From Alicyclobacillus sp. (GTDB lineage: Bacteria > Bacillota > Bacilli > Alicyclobacillales > Alicyclobacillaceae): a stretch of 64,000 bases of DNA. A program made the position numbers and the translations under genes. The stretch is taken from positions 62,001 to 126,000 of the forward strand of contig JAIMBT010000004.1 of the NCBI GenBank assembly GCA_023511295.1, written 5' to 3'. Positions 16,942-26,092 of the stretch are shown in pieces. Each line of letters begins with the position of its first letter. Within the stretch, counting starts at the first letter, position 1. The notes beneath the pieces are model-generated. The model was not told the DNA's origin. It made no database searches and saw nothing but the letters and a program-made list of their open reading frames with translations.

Positions 16942-17021
16942 TCTGTGTCCTCCTCACGCTTCGCAATCCCGCGGTACCGTCACGACGCTCGCCAGTGGCC
17001 GTACTGCCCAGCCGCCTGTGG

Positions 17022-17588
17022 TCATTCCTTCGGCATCACGTCGTGGTCCACGTAGCGGGTGCCGTTCATCTCGCTCAACAGGTTAATGGCGACGCGCGCA
17101 CCGTCCCCTGCGGTGACGATGGTGTGTACACTGACGCCCGCGACCGTACCTGCAGCCCAAATCCCGTCGATGTTCGTCTTGCCGTTGGCGTCCACATCAA
17201 TCACCGTCTTAATGCGGGGTTCGGTCGCCGGTTTGGTCCGCAGGCCGATGTGCTCGGCGAGGTCCGCCCACAACCCGGTGGCGAAGATGACCGCTCTCGC
17301 TTGATACGACCCGCCGTCGGTCAGCAGCGTGAACCCGTCCGCGCTGCGCTGGATGTCGTTCACTCGCGCCTCCACCACTTCCGCGCCCAGCCGCGCTGCC
17401 TGCTGCTTGCCGCGGTCAACCATGTCCGGGCCCTTTATGTCGTCAATCCCGTAGTGGTTCTGAATCCACGCTCGGCGCGTCACGCTCTGCTGACTGTCGA
17501 ACATGACCGTTCGCTTCCCGGCCTTCGCGGTAAAGATAGCTGCACTCGCGCCGGCCGGACCGGCGCCGATAATCGCGACATCGTACAT
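17022..17588 (-). CDS. Half-size thioredoxin-reductase-like flavoprotein
   Basis: Only 188 residues. It begins with the FAD motif GAGPAG (residues 8-13) and ends with the IWAAGTV and TAGDGARVAI flavin segment of the thioredoxin-reductase family, but the central NADPH-binding domain and the CxxC motif are absent. It therefore looks like the FAD domain alone, possibly working with a separate reductase. Homologues of this size occur in Bacilli as uncharacterised FAD proteins. The start at 17588 has GAGGAGG 11 bases upstream. It stands alone in an 80-base-spaced position beside the aldo/keto reductase. Confidence 0.82.
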   Translation of the reverse strand: MYDVAIIGAGPAGASAAIFTAKAGKRTVMFDSQQSVTRRAWIQNHYGIDDIKGPDMVDRGKQQAARLGAEVVEARVNDIQRSADGFTLLTDGGSYQARAVIFATGLWADLAEHIGLRTKPATEPRIKTVIDVDANGKTNIDGIWAAGTVAGVSVHTIVTAGDGARVAINLLSEMNGTRYVDHDVMPKE

Positions 17589-17716
17589 GGTGCCTTGCCT
17601 CCTCGTCTGTGTTCTCGCACGACATCTTCTGTCGCTCTGCCACGCCCGAGAATGGAAGGCGCTCACACGCCAGCGTCTGTTTCAGCGGACCCACCATCTC
17701 CATGACCGTGGCGACG

Positions 17717-18469
17717 TCACTTAAACTCGGCAAACCCGTCGTCCACCATCACCACACTGCCGTTGATGGCATCCGCATCCTCCGTGGCGAGCAGTGTCAC
17801 GACCGCCGCAATCTGCTCCGGCCGCTGCAACTGACGGCGCATGTGTTGACGGGCCATCCTGTCCGCCAACCCCATGTCTTTGTACCCTTGGATAATGGGT
17901 GTATCGACGCCGCCCGGTGCAATCGCCAGCACCCGAATCCCGTAGCGGCCGAGTTCGAGAGCGGCGGCTTGCGTCATCATCTTCACGGCGCCTTTCGCCG
18001 CGTGGTAACCAATCACGCCTTCGCTCGCGACAAACGCGAACACAGACGCTGTATTGATGATGGTGCCGCGGATCCCCAGCTCTCGCATCTTGCGCCCCGC
18101 AGCCAGAATGCCGTAATACACGCCGTACTGATTGACCTTGACCACCGCGTCGTAGTCTTCGGGGGTGTGCTCGAGCAGGGGTTTGTAGCGCCCGATGCCC
18201 GCGTTGTTGAACAGGATGTCGATCCGCCCGAACGCGTCCACCGCCGCCTGTACCGCGGCTTCGACGTCCGCGAACCGGGAGACGTCGGTGTGAACGAAGC
18301 GCACCGACCCGCCTGCCAGCGCAATCTCGTCCGCGGTCTCTACCCCGCGGGCGTCGTTCACGTCGGCCACCACCACCTTCGCGCCTTCCGCCGCAAACCG
18401 CTTCGCCGTCGCGCGGCCGATGCCGCTACCTGCACCCGTGATCACAGCGACCTTACCCTGCAGCAACAT
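17717..18469 (-). CDS. SDR family oxidoreductase
   Basis: Classical short-chain dehydrogenase of 250 residues: TGAGSGIG at 11-18, Asp36 favouring NAD(H), NNAG at 88-91, and catalytic Ser142, Tyr155 and Lys159. It resembles 3-ketoacyl-ACP reductase or 2,3-butanediol-type dehydrogenases. ATG at 18469 has a GAGAGGGGG site upstream. Substrate unknown. Confidence 0.9.
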   Translation of the reverse strand: MLLQGKVAVITGAGSGIGRATAKRFAAEGAKVVVADVNDARGVETADEIALAGGSVRFVHTDVSRFADVEAAVQAAVDAFGRIDILFNNAGIGRYKPLLEHTPEDYDAVVKVNQYGVYYGILAAGRKMRELGIRGTIINTASVFAFVASEGVIGYHAAKGAVKMMTQAAALELGRYGIRVLAIAPGGVDTPIIQGYKDMGLADRMARQHMRRQLQRPEQIAAVVTLLATEDADAINGSVVMVDDGFAEFK

Positions 18470-18604
18470 CGCCGAACGCCCCCTCTCTACGATTGTACGA
18501 CAACCGGGTCAGCGGTAGGACAACTGGCGCTCCGGCGACGACCGGGGTACACAGCGACCGCGGTACGGCCGAGACCCCTGCCGACCGATTCGCTGGCTCA
18601 TCCC

Positions 18605-19387
18605 CTACCCCCGCTCACAGAGCGCCATCCATTCCCACCCAGAGAACGACAGCGGCGCTCCGTCGTCCGAGAACTGAACCCGAAACGCATCCCGGGCGCG
18701 GGCGCTCCCGTCCCGTAGGTGCGCCGTCATGGCGGAAATCTGGTCGGCGCTGCACGCCATCCGCTCCACCCACGGTTGAAATGAAAACGACTTACGCACC
18801 GCAGCGGCCTTCACGACGCGCAACCCTGCATCCGCAAACCAGGCGCGCCATTCACGCTCGGGGACGCACCGGACGTGGCTTGGGTCGCGAAGCTGTTCGA
18901 GGTGGTCGTAAAAAGCGGCGAGTTCGGGATCTTCAGGGACGATGTTGTCCACCAACAGGAAGCGCCCGCCGGTACGAAGGATACGCGCCGTCTCCTCGAC
19001 AAACCGACGCGGGTTGGGGAAGTGGTGCGGCGCTATCCGACAGGTGACGGCGTCAAACGACGCCTCCAAAAACGGCATCTGCTCGGCATCGGCCACGACG
19101 TAGGTCACGTTGTCGACGCCGTCGCGGTCCAGGTGCGCCCGGGCAGCGCGCAACATGCTCGGTGTCAGGTCGGCGGCCACTGCGTGTCGCACCCGTGGTG
19201 CCACCGCTTTCACCACGTGCCCACCGCCGGTCGCGATGTCCAGCACCCTCCAGGTCGGCTGTGGGTCCAACCAGCGCACCAGTTCCGCCAGCTTGTCGGG
19301 ATTGGCGTGTTGGTCGCTCGTCACGTAGGCCGCCGCATTTCGGCCAAACTGTGCTTGTACGGTGCGCTTTACGTCTTCATCATGCAC
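18605..19387 (-). CDS. Class I SAM-dependent methyltransferase
   Basis: UbiE/Coq5-like methyltransferase of 260 residues. The SAM motif LDIATGGGHV is near residue 46, followed by VAADLTPSML and the CRIAPHHFPN region. GTG at 19387 is chosen because GGAGGAG lies 9 bases upstream. The substrate may be a small metabolite or lipid quinone; nothing in the sequence decides. It appears to be transcribed alone from an extended -10 promoter. Confidence 0.88.
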   Translation of the reverse strand: MHDEDVKRTVQAQFGRNAAAYVTSDQHANPDKLAELVRWLDPQPTWRVLDIATGGGHVVKAVAPRVRHAVAADLTPSMLRAARAHLDRDGVDNVTYVVADAEQMPFLEASFDAVTCRIAPHHFPNPRRFVEETARILRTGGRFLLVDNIVPEDPELAAFYDHLEQLRDPSHVRCVPEREWRAWFADAGLRVVKAAAVRKSFSFQPWVERMACSADQISAMTAHLRDGSARARDAFRVQFSDDGAPLSFSGWEWMALCERG

Positions 19388-19476
19388 CTGGCGGGTCTCC
19401 TCCGGAACCTGCACGCCACGCGCCCCCTGTCCCGCGTCCGCTTCTGCAGCGTGTAGCCACGCCTGCATTCAGGCAG

Positions 19477-19485
19477 ATTGTACCA
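19477..19485 (-). promoter_or_regulatory. Extended -10 promoter of the methyltransferase
   Basis: The minus strand reads TGGTACAAT (TGN plus TACAAT) about 90 bases before the methyltransferase GTG. No clear -35 is seen, as is common for extended -10 promoters. Confidence 0.4.
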
Positions 19486-19513
19486 CACTTGCGCGTATCT
19501 CCGGAGATCTCAA

Positions 19514-19543
19514 ACAGGCACAGGACCGAGATCCTGTGCCTGT
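19514..19543 (-). terminator. Terminator after the acetate transporter
   Basis: A perfect 12-bp inverted repeat (ACAGGCACAGGA with TCCTGTGCCTGT, 6-base loop) is followed on the minus strand by TTTGAG. It lies about 60 bases beyond the SatP stop. The short T-run makes it somewhat weak. Confidence 0.75.
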
Positions 19544-19601
19544 TGCTGTTGGGCCGTCGCGGACTCCGCGGGGCGGGCCGCAGCCAAAACTCGTCCTTCT
19601 C

Positions 19602-20189
19602 TCAGGCGGACACGCTCGGCAGCGTGGCTGCCGCCGCCTGCCGCATGGGCTTGCCGACAGGCAGTACGGTGTGGCCGGCGGTGGTGTTGATGACCGTCGC
19701 TGCCGAGGTGTAGAGGGCCAACAGGCCACACAGCAAGCCGACCCACCCTCCTGCGTCTGAACTCATCAGGCCAAACCCGTTGAGGGCAAGCAGCCCGAAG
19801 GCCACCCACAGCGTCAAAAACACGTAGAACAAGGCCTTGTTCAAGTAGAAGGTGCCGAACCAGAGGTAGAACGTCAAGATGCCGAAGAACAGCAGGAATA
19901 CCCCCAATCCAGCTTTCGGGGCACCGGCGTGCATGATGACGTAGAAGGCAATCCAGAACGCACCGTAGGAGCTGAACGCAGTCGCCCCGAACGTATTGCC
20001 TTTCCGAAACTCCCACATACCCGCCAAAAGCTGGCCAGCGCCGCCGTAAACCAGTGCGAGGCCGAGCACCACGCCGAGCGCGTCGCTGCTCGTGACGTGG
20101 GCATTGATGAGGCTCAGGATGCAAGTCGTGATGCCGAAACCGGCCAAACCGAGCGGCCCTGGGTCCGCAATCTTCACTTGATCTGACAC
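19602..20189 (-). CDS. satP: Acetate uptake transporter, GPR1/FUN34/SatP family
   Basis: Six-helix membrane protein of 195 residues. The family signature near the N-terminus (usually NPAPLGL) reads DPGPLGLAGFGITT here. SatP proteins carry acetate and succinate with protons. GTG at 20189 has GGGGAGGAG upstream. It lies downstream of acetyl-CoA synthetase in the same direction, so uptake and activation of acetate are likely coupled. The N-to-D and A-to-G changes in the signature may affect selectivity. Confidence 0.9.
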   Translation of the reverse strand: MSDQVKIADPGPLGLAGFGITTCILSLINAHVTSSDALGVVLGLALVYGGAGQLLAGMWEFRKGNTFGATAFSSYGAFWIAFYVIMHAGAPKAGLGVFLLFFGILTFYLWFGTFYLNKALFYVFLTLWVAFGLLALNGFGLMSSDAGGWVGLLCGLLALYTSAATVINTTAGHTVLPVGKPMRQAAAATLPSVSA

Positions 20190-20503
20190 GATGACTCCTC
20201 CCCGTGGAAATCCGTCAAACGCATCGCAATCGTGACCGAACCCCTTCCTGCCATTCCGCCGATTCGACTCGGCCACCGCAGAGTGCTGTGACAGAGACGC
20301 GCCGGAACCCTTTGGTCTCCGCCTCGCCTCACACCCTCCGGACCGGTCAAGCCGGGTGGCAGCCTCTCGAGCGTCTCGTTGCATCGACCGACCATCCGGT
20401 TCAAAAAACCTCTCCAATCCCGCTGCCCGGCATCCCCCCTCTCCATGCACCAGGAGAACTCAGACGGACGGGGCCGCAGCCCCGCCCTCGTTGGATGTCG
20501 TCC
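20190..20503. other. 314-base gap between acs and satP
   Basis: No open reading frame in this stretch looks real. It holds the satP ribosome site at its low-coordinate end and a small hairpin (CGGGGC-CGCA-GCCCCG, 20469-20484) 20 bases beyond the acs stop that may be a weak terminator without a T-run. I found no convincing satP promoter. Confidence 0.5.
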
Positions 20504-22453
20504 TCAGTCTTTGTACAGCTTCTTCAGCTCCTCGACCACGTTCGGGTCCGCCAGGGTCGTGGTATCCCCCAACACCCTGCCCTCCGCGATGTCGCGCAAC
20601 AGGCGCCGCATGATCTTGGCGCTCCGTGTCTTCGGGAGCTCCGCCGTGAAGATGATCTCCTCCGGCCGCGCCATCGCGCCAATTTCCTTCGCGACGTGTT
20701 GTTTCAACTCGGCGACGAGCTCGTCGTTGGCCTGTACGCCCTCTTTCACGGTGACGAACGCCGTGATGGCCTGCCCCTTCACGTCATGGGAACGGCCGAT
20801 GACCGCCGCCTCGGCGACGGACGGGTGGCCCACCAGGGCACTTTCAACCTCCATCGTGCCAATCCGGTGGCCGGACACGTTGATGACGTCGTCAATGCGA
20901 CCCAAGATCCAGATGTAGTGGTCCTCGTCCAGATGTGCGCCGTCGCCAGGCAGGTAGATCCCGTCGAATTTGCCAAAGTACGTGTTTCGGAACCGCTCGT
21001 CGTCTCCCCAGACCGTCCGCAGCATCGACGGCCACGGTTTCGTGATGACCAGATACCCGCCGTGCCCCGGGTCGACTTCTGCGCCGTTCTCGTCCACGAC
21101 GGCCACCGACACACCGGGAACGGGGCGCGTCGCGGACCCCGGCTTCGTTTCCGTCAACCCCGGCAGCGGCGCAATCATCGCGCACCCGGTCTCTGTTTGC
21201 CACCAGGTGTCGACAATCGGGCACCGTTCGCCGCCAACATGGACGTGATACCACATCCAGGCCTCCGGGTTGATGGGTTCTCCGACCGTGCCGAGCAGGC
21301 GTAAGGTCGACAGGTCGTGCTTCTCCACGTACTGCGGGCCCCACTTCATGAACGTGCGGATGGACGTCGGTGCCGTGTAAAAGATGGTCACGCCGTACTT
21401 CTCGACGATGTCCCAGAACCGGTCCCGGTCTGGAAAGTCCGGTGCACCCTCGTACATGACGACGGTGGCCCCAGCCGACAGTGGTCCGTAGACGATGTAC
21501 GTGTGCCCCGTCACCCAGCCGATGTCCGCCGTGCAGAAGTACACGTCGTCGTCCTTGATGTCGAACACGCTCCGCAACGACGTGTTCACGCCGACCATGT
21601 ACCCACCGGTGGTGTGAACGATGCCCTTCGGTTTGCCTGTCGTCCCGGAGGTGTACAGGAGGTAGAGCACATCCTCCGCGTCCATCGGCTCGGCGGCGAG
21701 CGGTGCGGCGGATGCCTGCTTCATCAGCTCGTTCCAGTCATGGTCCCGGCCCTCGACCATCGTCGCACCGGATGCAGCGCCGACGCGCGGCACCACGACG
21801 ACCGTATCGACCTTGGTGCCCTCGACCGCCTCGTCGGCGTTCTTCTTCAGCGGCACCAATCCGCCGCGGCGCCAGCCCGCGTCTGCCGTGATGAGGATGC
21901 GCGAATCTGCGTCGAGGATTCGGTCGCGCAGCGACCCTGCCGCGAACCCGCCGAACACCACGGAATGGATGGCGCCAATCTTGGCACAGGCCAGCAGGCT
22001 GATGGGCAGCTCGGGGATCATCGGGAGGTAGATGGTCACGCGGTCCCCCTTCCGAACGCCGAGACGCTGCAACATGCGGGCCGCCTTGTCGACCTCGCGC
22101 CCGAGCATATCGTAGGTGTACACTCGGCTGTCTCCGGGTTCACCTTCCCAGATGATGGCCGCCTTGTTCTTGCGCGGGCCTTGGCGATGCCGGTCGACGG
22201 CGTTGTACGCCGCATTCAACTTTCCGCCGACAAACCACTTTGCGTGTGGCGGCTCCCACTCGAGCACCTTCTCCCACGGCTGGAACCAGTCCAAGTACTG
22301 CGCCTGTTCGGCCCAGTACGCCTCCGGGTCGGCGGCCGCGCGCTCGTAAACCGTGGGATCTTGGAAGTTCGCGTTCTTCCGGAAATCCTCCGGCGGGGCA
22401 AACTTACGGTTTTCCCTCAGCAACGTATCCAGTCGATTGGCATCTACGGACAT
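20504..22453 (-). CDS. acs: Acetyl-CoA synthetase
   Basis: AMP-forming acetate-CoA ligase, 649 residues, full length. The adenylation loop [11 protein letters not shown], the WWQTETG motif (acetate-pocket tryptophan), the [19 protein letters not shown]-type hinge and the C-terminal [10 protein letters not shown] with the acetylatable lysine are all present. It makes acetyl-CoA from acetate, ATP and CoA. ATG at 22453 has GAGGAG 9 bases upstream; a TTG at 22459 is too near. No AcuABC regulators are adjacent. With satP it forms an acetate-scavenging pair. Confidence 0.96.
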   Translation of the reverse strand: MSVDANRLDTLLRENRKFAPPEDFRKNANFQDPTVYERAAADPEAYWAEQAQYLDWFQPWEKVLEWEPPHAKWFVGGKLNAAYNAVDRHRQGPRKNKAAIIWEGEPGDSRVYTYDMLGREVDKAARMLQRLGVRKGDRVTIYLPMIPELPISLLACAKIGAIHSVVFGGFAAGSLRDRILDADSRILITADAGWRRGGLVPLKKNADEAVEGTKVDTVVVVPRVGAASGATMVEGRDHDWNELMKQASAAPLAAEPMDAEDVLYLLYTSGTTGKPKGIVHTTGGYMVGVNTSLRSVFDIKDDDVYFCTADIGWVTGHTYIVYGPLSAGATVVMYEGAPDFPDRDRFWDIVEKYGVTIFYTAPTSIRTFMKWGPQYVEKHDLSTLRLLGTVGEPINPEAWMWYHVHVGGERCPIVDTWWQTETGCAMIAPLPGLTETKPGSATRPVPGVSVAVVDENGAEVDPGHGGYLVITKPWPSMLRTVWGDDERFRNTYFGKFDGIYLPGDGAHLDEDHYIWILGRIDDVINVSGHRIGTMEVESALVGHPSVAEAAVIGRSHDVKGQAITAFVTVKEGVQANDELVAELKQHVAKEIGAMARPEEIIFTAELPKTRSAKIMRRLLRDIAEGRVLGDTTTLADPNVVEELKKLYKD

Positions 22454-22539
22454 GGGCAAACGCTCCTCTCACATACAGGTTTCGGCGTCTCCACGTATCC
22501 CTTGTCTGCTCATAACGATATGAAAGCGCCTTCCCGAAA

Positions 22540-22545
22540 ATTATA
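22540..22545 (-). promoter_or_regulatory. -10 box upstream of acs
   Basis: Perfect TATAAT on the minus strand about 85 bases before acs, in an AT-rich island. The best -35-like element, TTGTAT at 22565-22560, is only 14 bases away, so spacing is poor. Confidence 0.45.
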
Positions 22546-22585
22546 CCACTGAAATTGGAATACAAGATGGAATCTGCGAAGAGAA

Positions 22586-22618
22586 GGTGGGCCGCCGCCA
22601 CAAAGACGGCAGCCCACC
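22586..22618 (-). terminator. Terminator after psuG
   Basis: GGTGGGC and GCCCACC arms with an inner GCCG/CGGC pairing form a strong stem, followed on the minus strand by TTCTCTTC. It begins 8 bases after the psuG stop and separates it from acs. Confidence 0.7.
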
Positions 22619-22625
22619 GCCGCAG

Positions 22626-23612
22626 TCACGGGGCGCTGCGCCGGAGGTCTGCGTACGCACAGGCGATGGCTGCACCAAGGGCTGCATTGCTTTCAATCAG
22701 CCGGACATTCGCCTCGAGCGACCGGCCCTCCGTCAACCGCTCCATGGCCGCCAACAGATACGGCGTCACGTCCTTCCCAACAACCCCGTCTGTCTCCGCC
22801 AACTGGAGCGCGCGCTCAATGGCGCGGTCGACGTCCGCTTTCGGGAGCTCCGCATTCGGCGGAATGGGATTCGCCACCAACACGCCGCCGCGTAGCCCCA
22901 ACGTCGACTTCGCACGTGCAATGCGCGCAACCTCAGCGGGCGAGTCAACCCGGTACGCTGCCGGGTACCCGCTGTCCCGCGTGTAAAACGCGGGAAACTG
23001 CTGCGTCTGATACCCGAGCACCGGGACACCGTAGGTCTCGAGGACTTCGAGCGTGCGTCCGATGTCGAGAATGGCCTTCGCTCCGGCACAGACCACGATG
23101 ACGTCGGTTTCTGCCAACTCCTGCAAATCGGCGGAGATGTCCATGGTGCGCTCGCCGCCGCGGTGAACGCCGCCGATGCCACCGGTGACAAACACGTGAA
23201 TACCCGCCAGGCGGGCCGCAATCATCGTGGCGGCGACCGTCGTGGACGCCGTTCGGCCGGACGCCAAGACCACAGGCAGGTCTCGGCGGCTGGCTTTGAC
23301 GACGTTTTCCGTCTGTGCCAATGCCTCAATCTCCGCATCGGTCATCCCCACGTGGATGCGGCTCTCGCGGATGCAGATGGTGGCTGGGACCGCCCCTGCT
23401 TCCCGGATGATGCGCTCGACCGAGCGGGCGGTGGACACGTTCGCTGGGTACGGCATCCCGTGGGTGATGATGGTGGTCTCGAGTGCGACAATGGGTGTAC
23501 CCTTCAGCTTCGCCTGCGCCACTTCGTCGCTGTATACCAAAACCGTCTCCGCGGTGGCACGGCGCAGAGACTCCGTCTCGCATGCCGCGGATGGCACGTC
23601 CTCTCGTCCCAT
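22626..23612 (-). CDS. psuG: Pseudouridine-5'-phosphate glycosidase
   Basis: PsuG/IndA family, 328 residues. It reversibly splits pseudouridine 5'-phosphate to uracil and ribose 5-phosphate, breaking a C-C glycosidic bond. Family segments seen: VALETTIITHGMPYP near the N-terminus, VFVTGGIGGVHRGGE, DISADLQEL and the lysine-containing CAGAKAILDIG. ATG at 23612 has AAAGGAG upstream. It follows the PfkB kinase by 81 bases; kinase then glycosidase is the known pseudouridine degradation pair. Confidence 0.95.
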   Translation of the reverse strand: MGREDVPSAACETESLRRATAETVLVYSDEVAQAKLKGTPIVALETTIITHGMPYPANVSTARSVERIIREAGAVPATICIRESRIHVGMTDAEIEALAQTENVVKASRRDLPVVLASGRTASTTVAATMIAARLAGIHVFVTGGIGGVHRGGERTMDISADLQELAETDVIVVCAGAKAILDIGRTLEVLETYGVPVLGYQTQQFPAFYTRDSGYPAAYRVDSPAEVARIARAKSTLGLRGGVLVANPIPPNAELPKADVDRAIERALQLAETDGVVGKDVTPYLLAAMERLTEGRSLEANVRLIESNAALGAAIACAYADLRRSAP

Positions 23613-23693
23613 TCGAACACTCCTTTCAACTAGAAACCGCTGCTTCACGCACGGGGTGTCGGATTGCAGAGCGCCGCGGCGGACATCGCCGAC

Positions 23694-24605
23694 TTACAGT
23701 GCGAGCGGTGGCGGTGCGCGCAGCACCGAGTGCTCCGAAGACACGATGTGCGCCGCCAAACCTTGTGCAAAGTCGACCGTCTCCACCCATGACATGCCGG
23801 CGAAGCACCCGTAGGCCACACCCGCCGCAAACGCATCTCCGGCCCCTGTAACATCGACCACCGGAACACTGTGCGCCGGTCGAACCCCTCTCCAGGCTGG
23901 ACAATCGACGTAGACACCCGCACCGCCGAGGGTCACCAGTACGGTTTCGACGCCGCGAGCGCGCAACGCTTCAGCCGCCCGTTCGACCTCCGGCAGGGTG
24001 GTCGTCGGCAACCCCGACATCGCCGCCAGCTCATCGCGACTCGGCGTCACGACGTGAAGCCGGTGCAGGTGCGGGAGGAAGCGAAGGGACTTCGGCGCGG
24101 ACACCGGTTCCCCTATCAACACGGCATCTGGGGCTTCGTCCGCGGCGAGACGCAGGGCTGTCGTCAATGCAGGTTCGGGGAGATTCGCGTCCAGACAGAT
24201 GACGGCTGCATCTTGAAACGCCAACCGGTGCATCGTCAGGTGGTCTGGCTCGACAGCGTCCATAATCGCCATGTCTGCGACCGCCCAGGCCATCTCGCCA
24301 GCGGGATCTAACAAGGCGACGTACGTACCCGTCCTCGCACCCGCCACGGCGAACACGTGGTCCACCTGTACGCCGACCGACCGCAGATGCGCCACCATCG
24401 CCTCGCCGGACGTGTCCTCGCCGACCGGCGCCACAAGCCGAACCGGGCAGCCCAAAACGGCCAAGTTTTCCGCGATGTTCCGGCCCACGCCGCCATCGGC
24501 GCGCCAAACGACCCCCGGATTGCTGGTGTTCGGCACCCATTCGGCCTGCGCCCGACCTTTGATGTCCACATTGGCACCGCCCACCACGACCATCCCGCCG
24601 CCCAT
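23694..24605 (-). CDS. psuK: PfkB-family kinase, probable pseudouridine kinase
   Basis: Ribokinase-like sugar kinase, 303 residues. N-terminal VVVGGANVDIKG and GGVGRNIAENLAVLG (substrate lid region) match the pseudouridine-kinase branch. The catalytic DVTGAGDAFAAG is near residue 255. It phosphorylates pseudouridine at the 5' position for PsuG. ATG at 24605 has a GGGGGG site upstream. The assignment rests on family features plus the adjacent psuG. Confidence 0.9.
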   Translation of the reverse strand: MGGGMVVVGGANVDIKGRAQAEWVPNTSNPGVVWRADGGVGRNIAENLAVLGCPVRLVAPVGEDTSGEAMVAHLRSVGVQVDHVFAVAGARTGTYVALLDPAGEMAWAVADMAIMDAVEPDHLTMHRLAFQDAAVICLDANLPEPALTTALRLAADEAPDAVLIGEPVSAPKSLRFLPHLHRLHVVTPSRDELAAMSGLPTTTLPEVERAAEALRARGVETVLVTLGGAGVYVDCPAWRGVRPAHSVPVVDVTGAGDAFAAGVAYGCFAGMSWVETVDFAQGLAAHIVSSEHSVLRAPPPLAL

Positions 24606-24650
24606 CGATTCGCCCCCCGTCCCGACGTGTCGTCGAACCGCCACTCCGGA

Positions 24651-24680
24651 ATTGTACCCATTGGGCTGCAGCTGAGCCAA
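24651..24680 (-). promoter_or_regulatory. Promoter of psuK-psuG
   Basis: TTGGCT (24680-24675) and TACAAT (24656-24651) on the minus strand, 18 bases apart, with a leader of about 40 bases before psuK. It diverges from the nupN promoter about 85 bases away. Confidence 0.5.
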
Positions 24681-24766
24681 GTGCTTCGGGGCCCTTGCAT
24701 GACGGGCCATCGAATCGCGCACATTACGATTTGTCCACAATCACCTGGTCTCTTCCAGAAGATCCA

Positions 24767-24794
24767 GTGACGTTGGCCGTTTTTGTGCTATTCT
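24767..24794 (+). promoter_or_regulatory. Promoter of the nucleoside transporter operon
   Basis: GTGACG (24767-24772) and TATTCT (24789-24794) with a 16-base spacer. Transcription from here would leave a leader of about 115 bases before nupN. Confidence 0.45.
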
Positions 24795-24801
24795 CTTGCC
24801 G

Positions 24802-24852
24802 TGGTCATTCGACCAAGCTCGACAAAATCCGCAGTTCCCGTGAGGAACTGCG
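24802..24852 (+). promoter_or_regulatory. Two hairpins in the nupN leader
   Basis: TGGTC-ATTC-GACCA (24802-24815) lies at the predicted transcription start. CGCAGTTCC-CGTGA-GGAACTGCG (24830-24852) is a perfect 9-bp stem further into the leader. Either could be a regulator-binding palindrome or a structured RNA element. I cannot match them to a known riboswitch class. Confidence 0.5.
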
Positions 24853-24916
24853 CACCATCCGTCGCACCGGGTACGAACGGGGCCAGGTGCCGACAGAAAA
24901 CGAGGGGATCAAGCAC

Positions 24917-25978
24917 GTGAACACAAAGAAATGGGCAATCGGCATCACCACGATGCTGGCGCTGTCCACCGTACTGGCGGGGTGCGGCGCCGCCAACAAC
25001 GCAGCCGGCGGCAAAACGGCCACTGGCGGCAACACCACGGGCGGAAAAGGGGGCACGTTCAAAGTCGGACTCGTGACGGATACCGGCGGCTTGAACGACC
25101 ACAGCTTCAACCACCTGGCCGACGTCGGACTGACGAACGCGGAAAAGCAACTTGGCGTGCAAGGCGAAGTGGTCCAGTCGCAATCTGCGAACGACTACGT
25201 GCCAAACCTCACGCGGTTCGCGAGAAACGGCGACAACCTCGTCATCGCCGTCGGGTACCTGATGGAACAGGCGGTCGAACAGGTGGCGAAGGAGTACCCG
25301 AACACCAAATTCCTCATCATCGACGACGCTATCACCGACCGGCCGAACGTGGCCTCCGCTATCTTCAAGACCGAACAGTGCGGCTACTTGGTCGGCGCGA
25401 TGGCTGGGTTGATGGAGAAGGACAAGAGCATCAAGGGCATCAACAGCCAGAACGTGCTCGGCGTCGTCGGAGGCCAGCAGATACCGCCGGTGACGTCGTA
25501 CATCGCCGGGTTCATCGAGGGCGCCAAGAAGGTCGACCCGGGTGTCAACGTGATCGTGAAATACGCGAACAGCTTCACCGACCAGGCGGCAGGTCAGCAG
25601 TTGGCACAGAGCGAAATCTCCCAGGGCGCGGATATCATCTTCCCAGTCGCAGGCGGAACGGGCAACGGCGCGATTGATGCCGCCAAGGCAGCCGGTGTTT
25701 ACGCCATCGGGGTGGACGCGAACCAAAACTACCTGGCGCCGAACACGGTCGTCACGAGCGCCCTGAAGGCCGTGGACACGGCGACGTTCGACGTCATCAA
25801 ACAGGCGCAGGCGGGAGACTTCAAGTCCGGCGTGCAGTACTTTGACCTCGCGAACAACGGCGTCGGCATCGCGCCACCCATCAGCGCCGTCCCGCAGTCG
25901 ATTGTGGACCAGGTCAACCAATTGAAACAGCAGATCCAAAGCGGGCAGATTACGGTGTCCGCAAACATGCCGCAGTAA
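24917..25978 (+). CDS. nupN: BMP-family nucleoside-binding lipoprotein (NupN-like)
   Basis: Solute-binding lipoprotein of 353 residues, BMP/Med (PnrA-like) family. The signal ends in LAGC with lipidated Cys23, then a Gly/Thr/Asn-rich linker and the binding domain starting KVGLVTDTGGLNDHSFN. These proteins bind nucleosides outside the membrane for an ABC importer. GTG at 24917 has AGGGG upstream. It heads a four-gene order (binding protein, ATPase, two permeases) identical to nupNOPQ of Bacillus subtilis. Confidence 0.93.
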   Translation: MNTKKWAIGITTMLALSTVLAGCGAANNAAGGKTATGGNTTGGKGGTFKVGLVTDTGGLNDHSFNHLADVGLTNAEKQLGVQGEVVQSQSANDYVPNLTRFARNGDNLVIAVGYLMEQAVEQVAKEYPNTKFLIIDDAITDRPNVASAIFKTEQCGYLVGAMAGLMEKDKSIKGINSQNVLGVVGGQQIPPVTSYIAGFIEGAKKVDPGVNVIVKYANSFTDQAAGQQLAQSEISQGADIIFPVAGGTGNGAIDAAKAAGVYAIGVDANQNYLAPNTVVTSALKAVDTATFDVIKQAQAGDFKSGVQYFDLANNGVGIAPPISAVPQSIVDQVNQLKQQIQSGQITVSANMPQ

Positions 25979-25995
25979 GAGCGCGCTGTGTCGGA

Positions 25996-26056
25996 AAGGG
26001 GGAGCGCTGCGATCCGCTGGCCGCTGGCCGGACGATACGCACCTCCCCCTTGTTTT
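25996..26056 (+). terminator. Partial terminator between nupN and nupO
   Basis: AAGGGGGAG (25996-26004) pairs with CTCCCCCTT (26043-26051), with inner pairing in the 38-base loop, followed by GTTTTG. Such intercistronic stems usually lower expression of the transporter genes relative to the binding protein and stabilise the upstream mRNA. Confidence 0.6.
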
Positions 26057-26092
26057 GAGTTTGAATCCACTTGACAGGCGGGGAGCTCGACC

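Noticed and set aside
24795-24916. Purine riboswitch before nupN
   Set aside because: I could not find the three-way-junction core with the two kissing loops; only two simple hairpins are visible.
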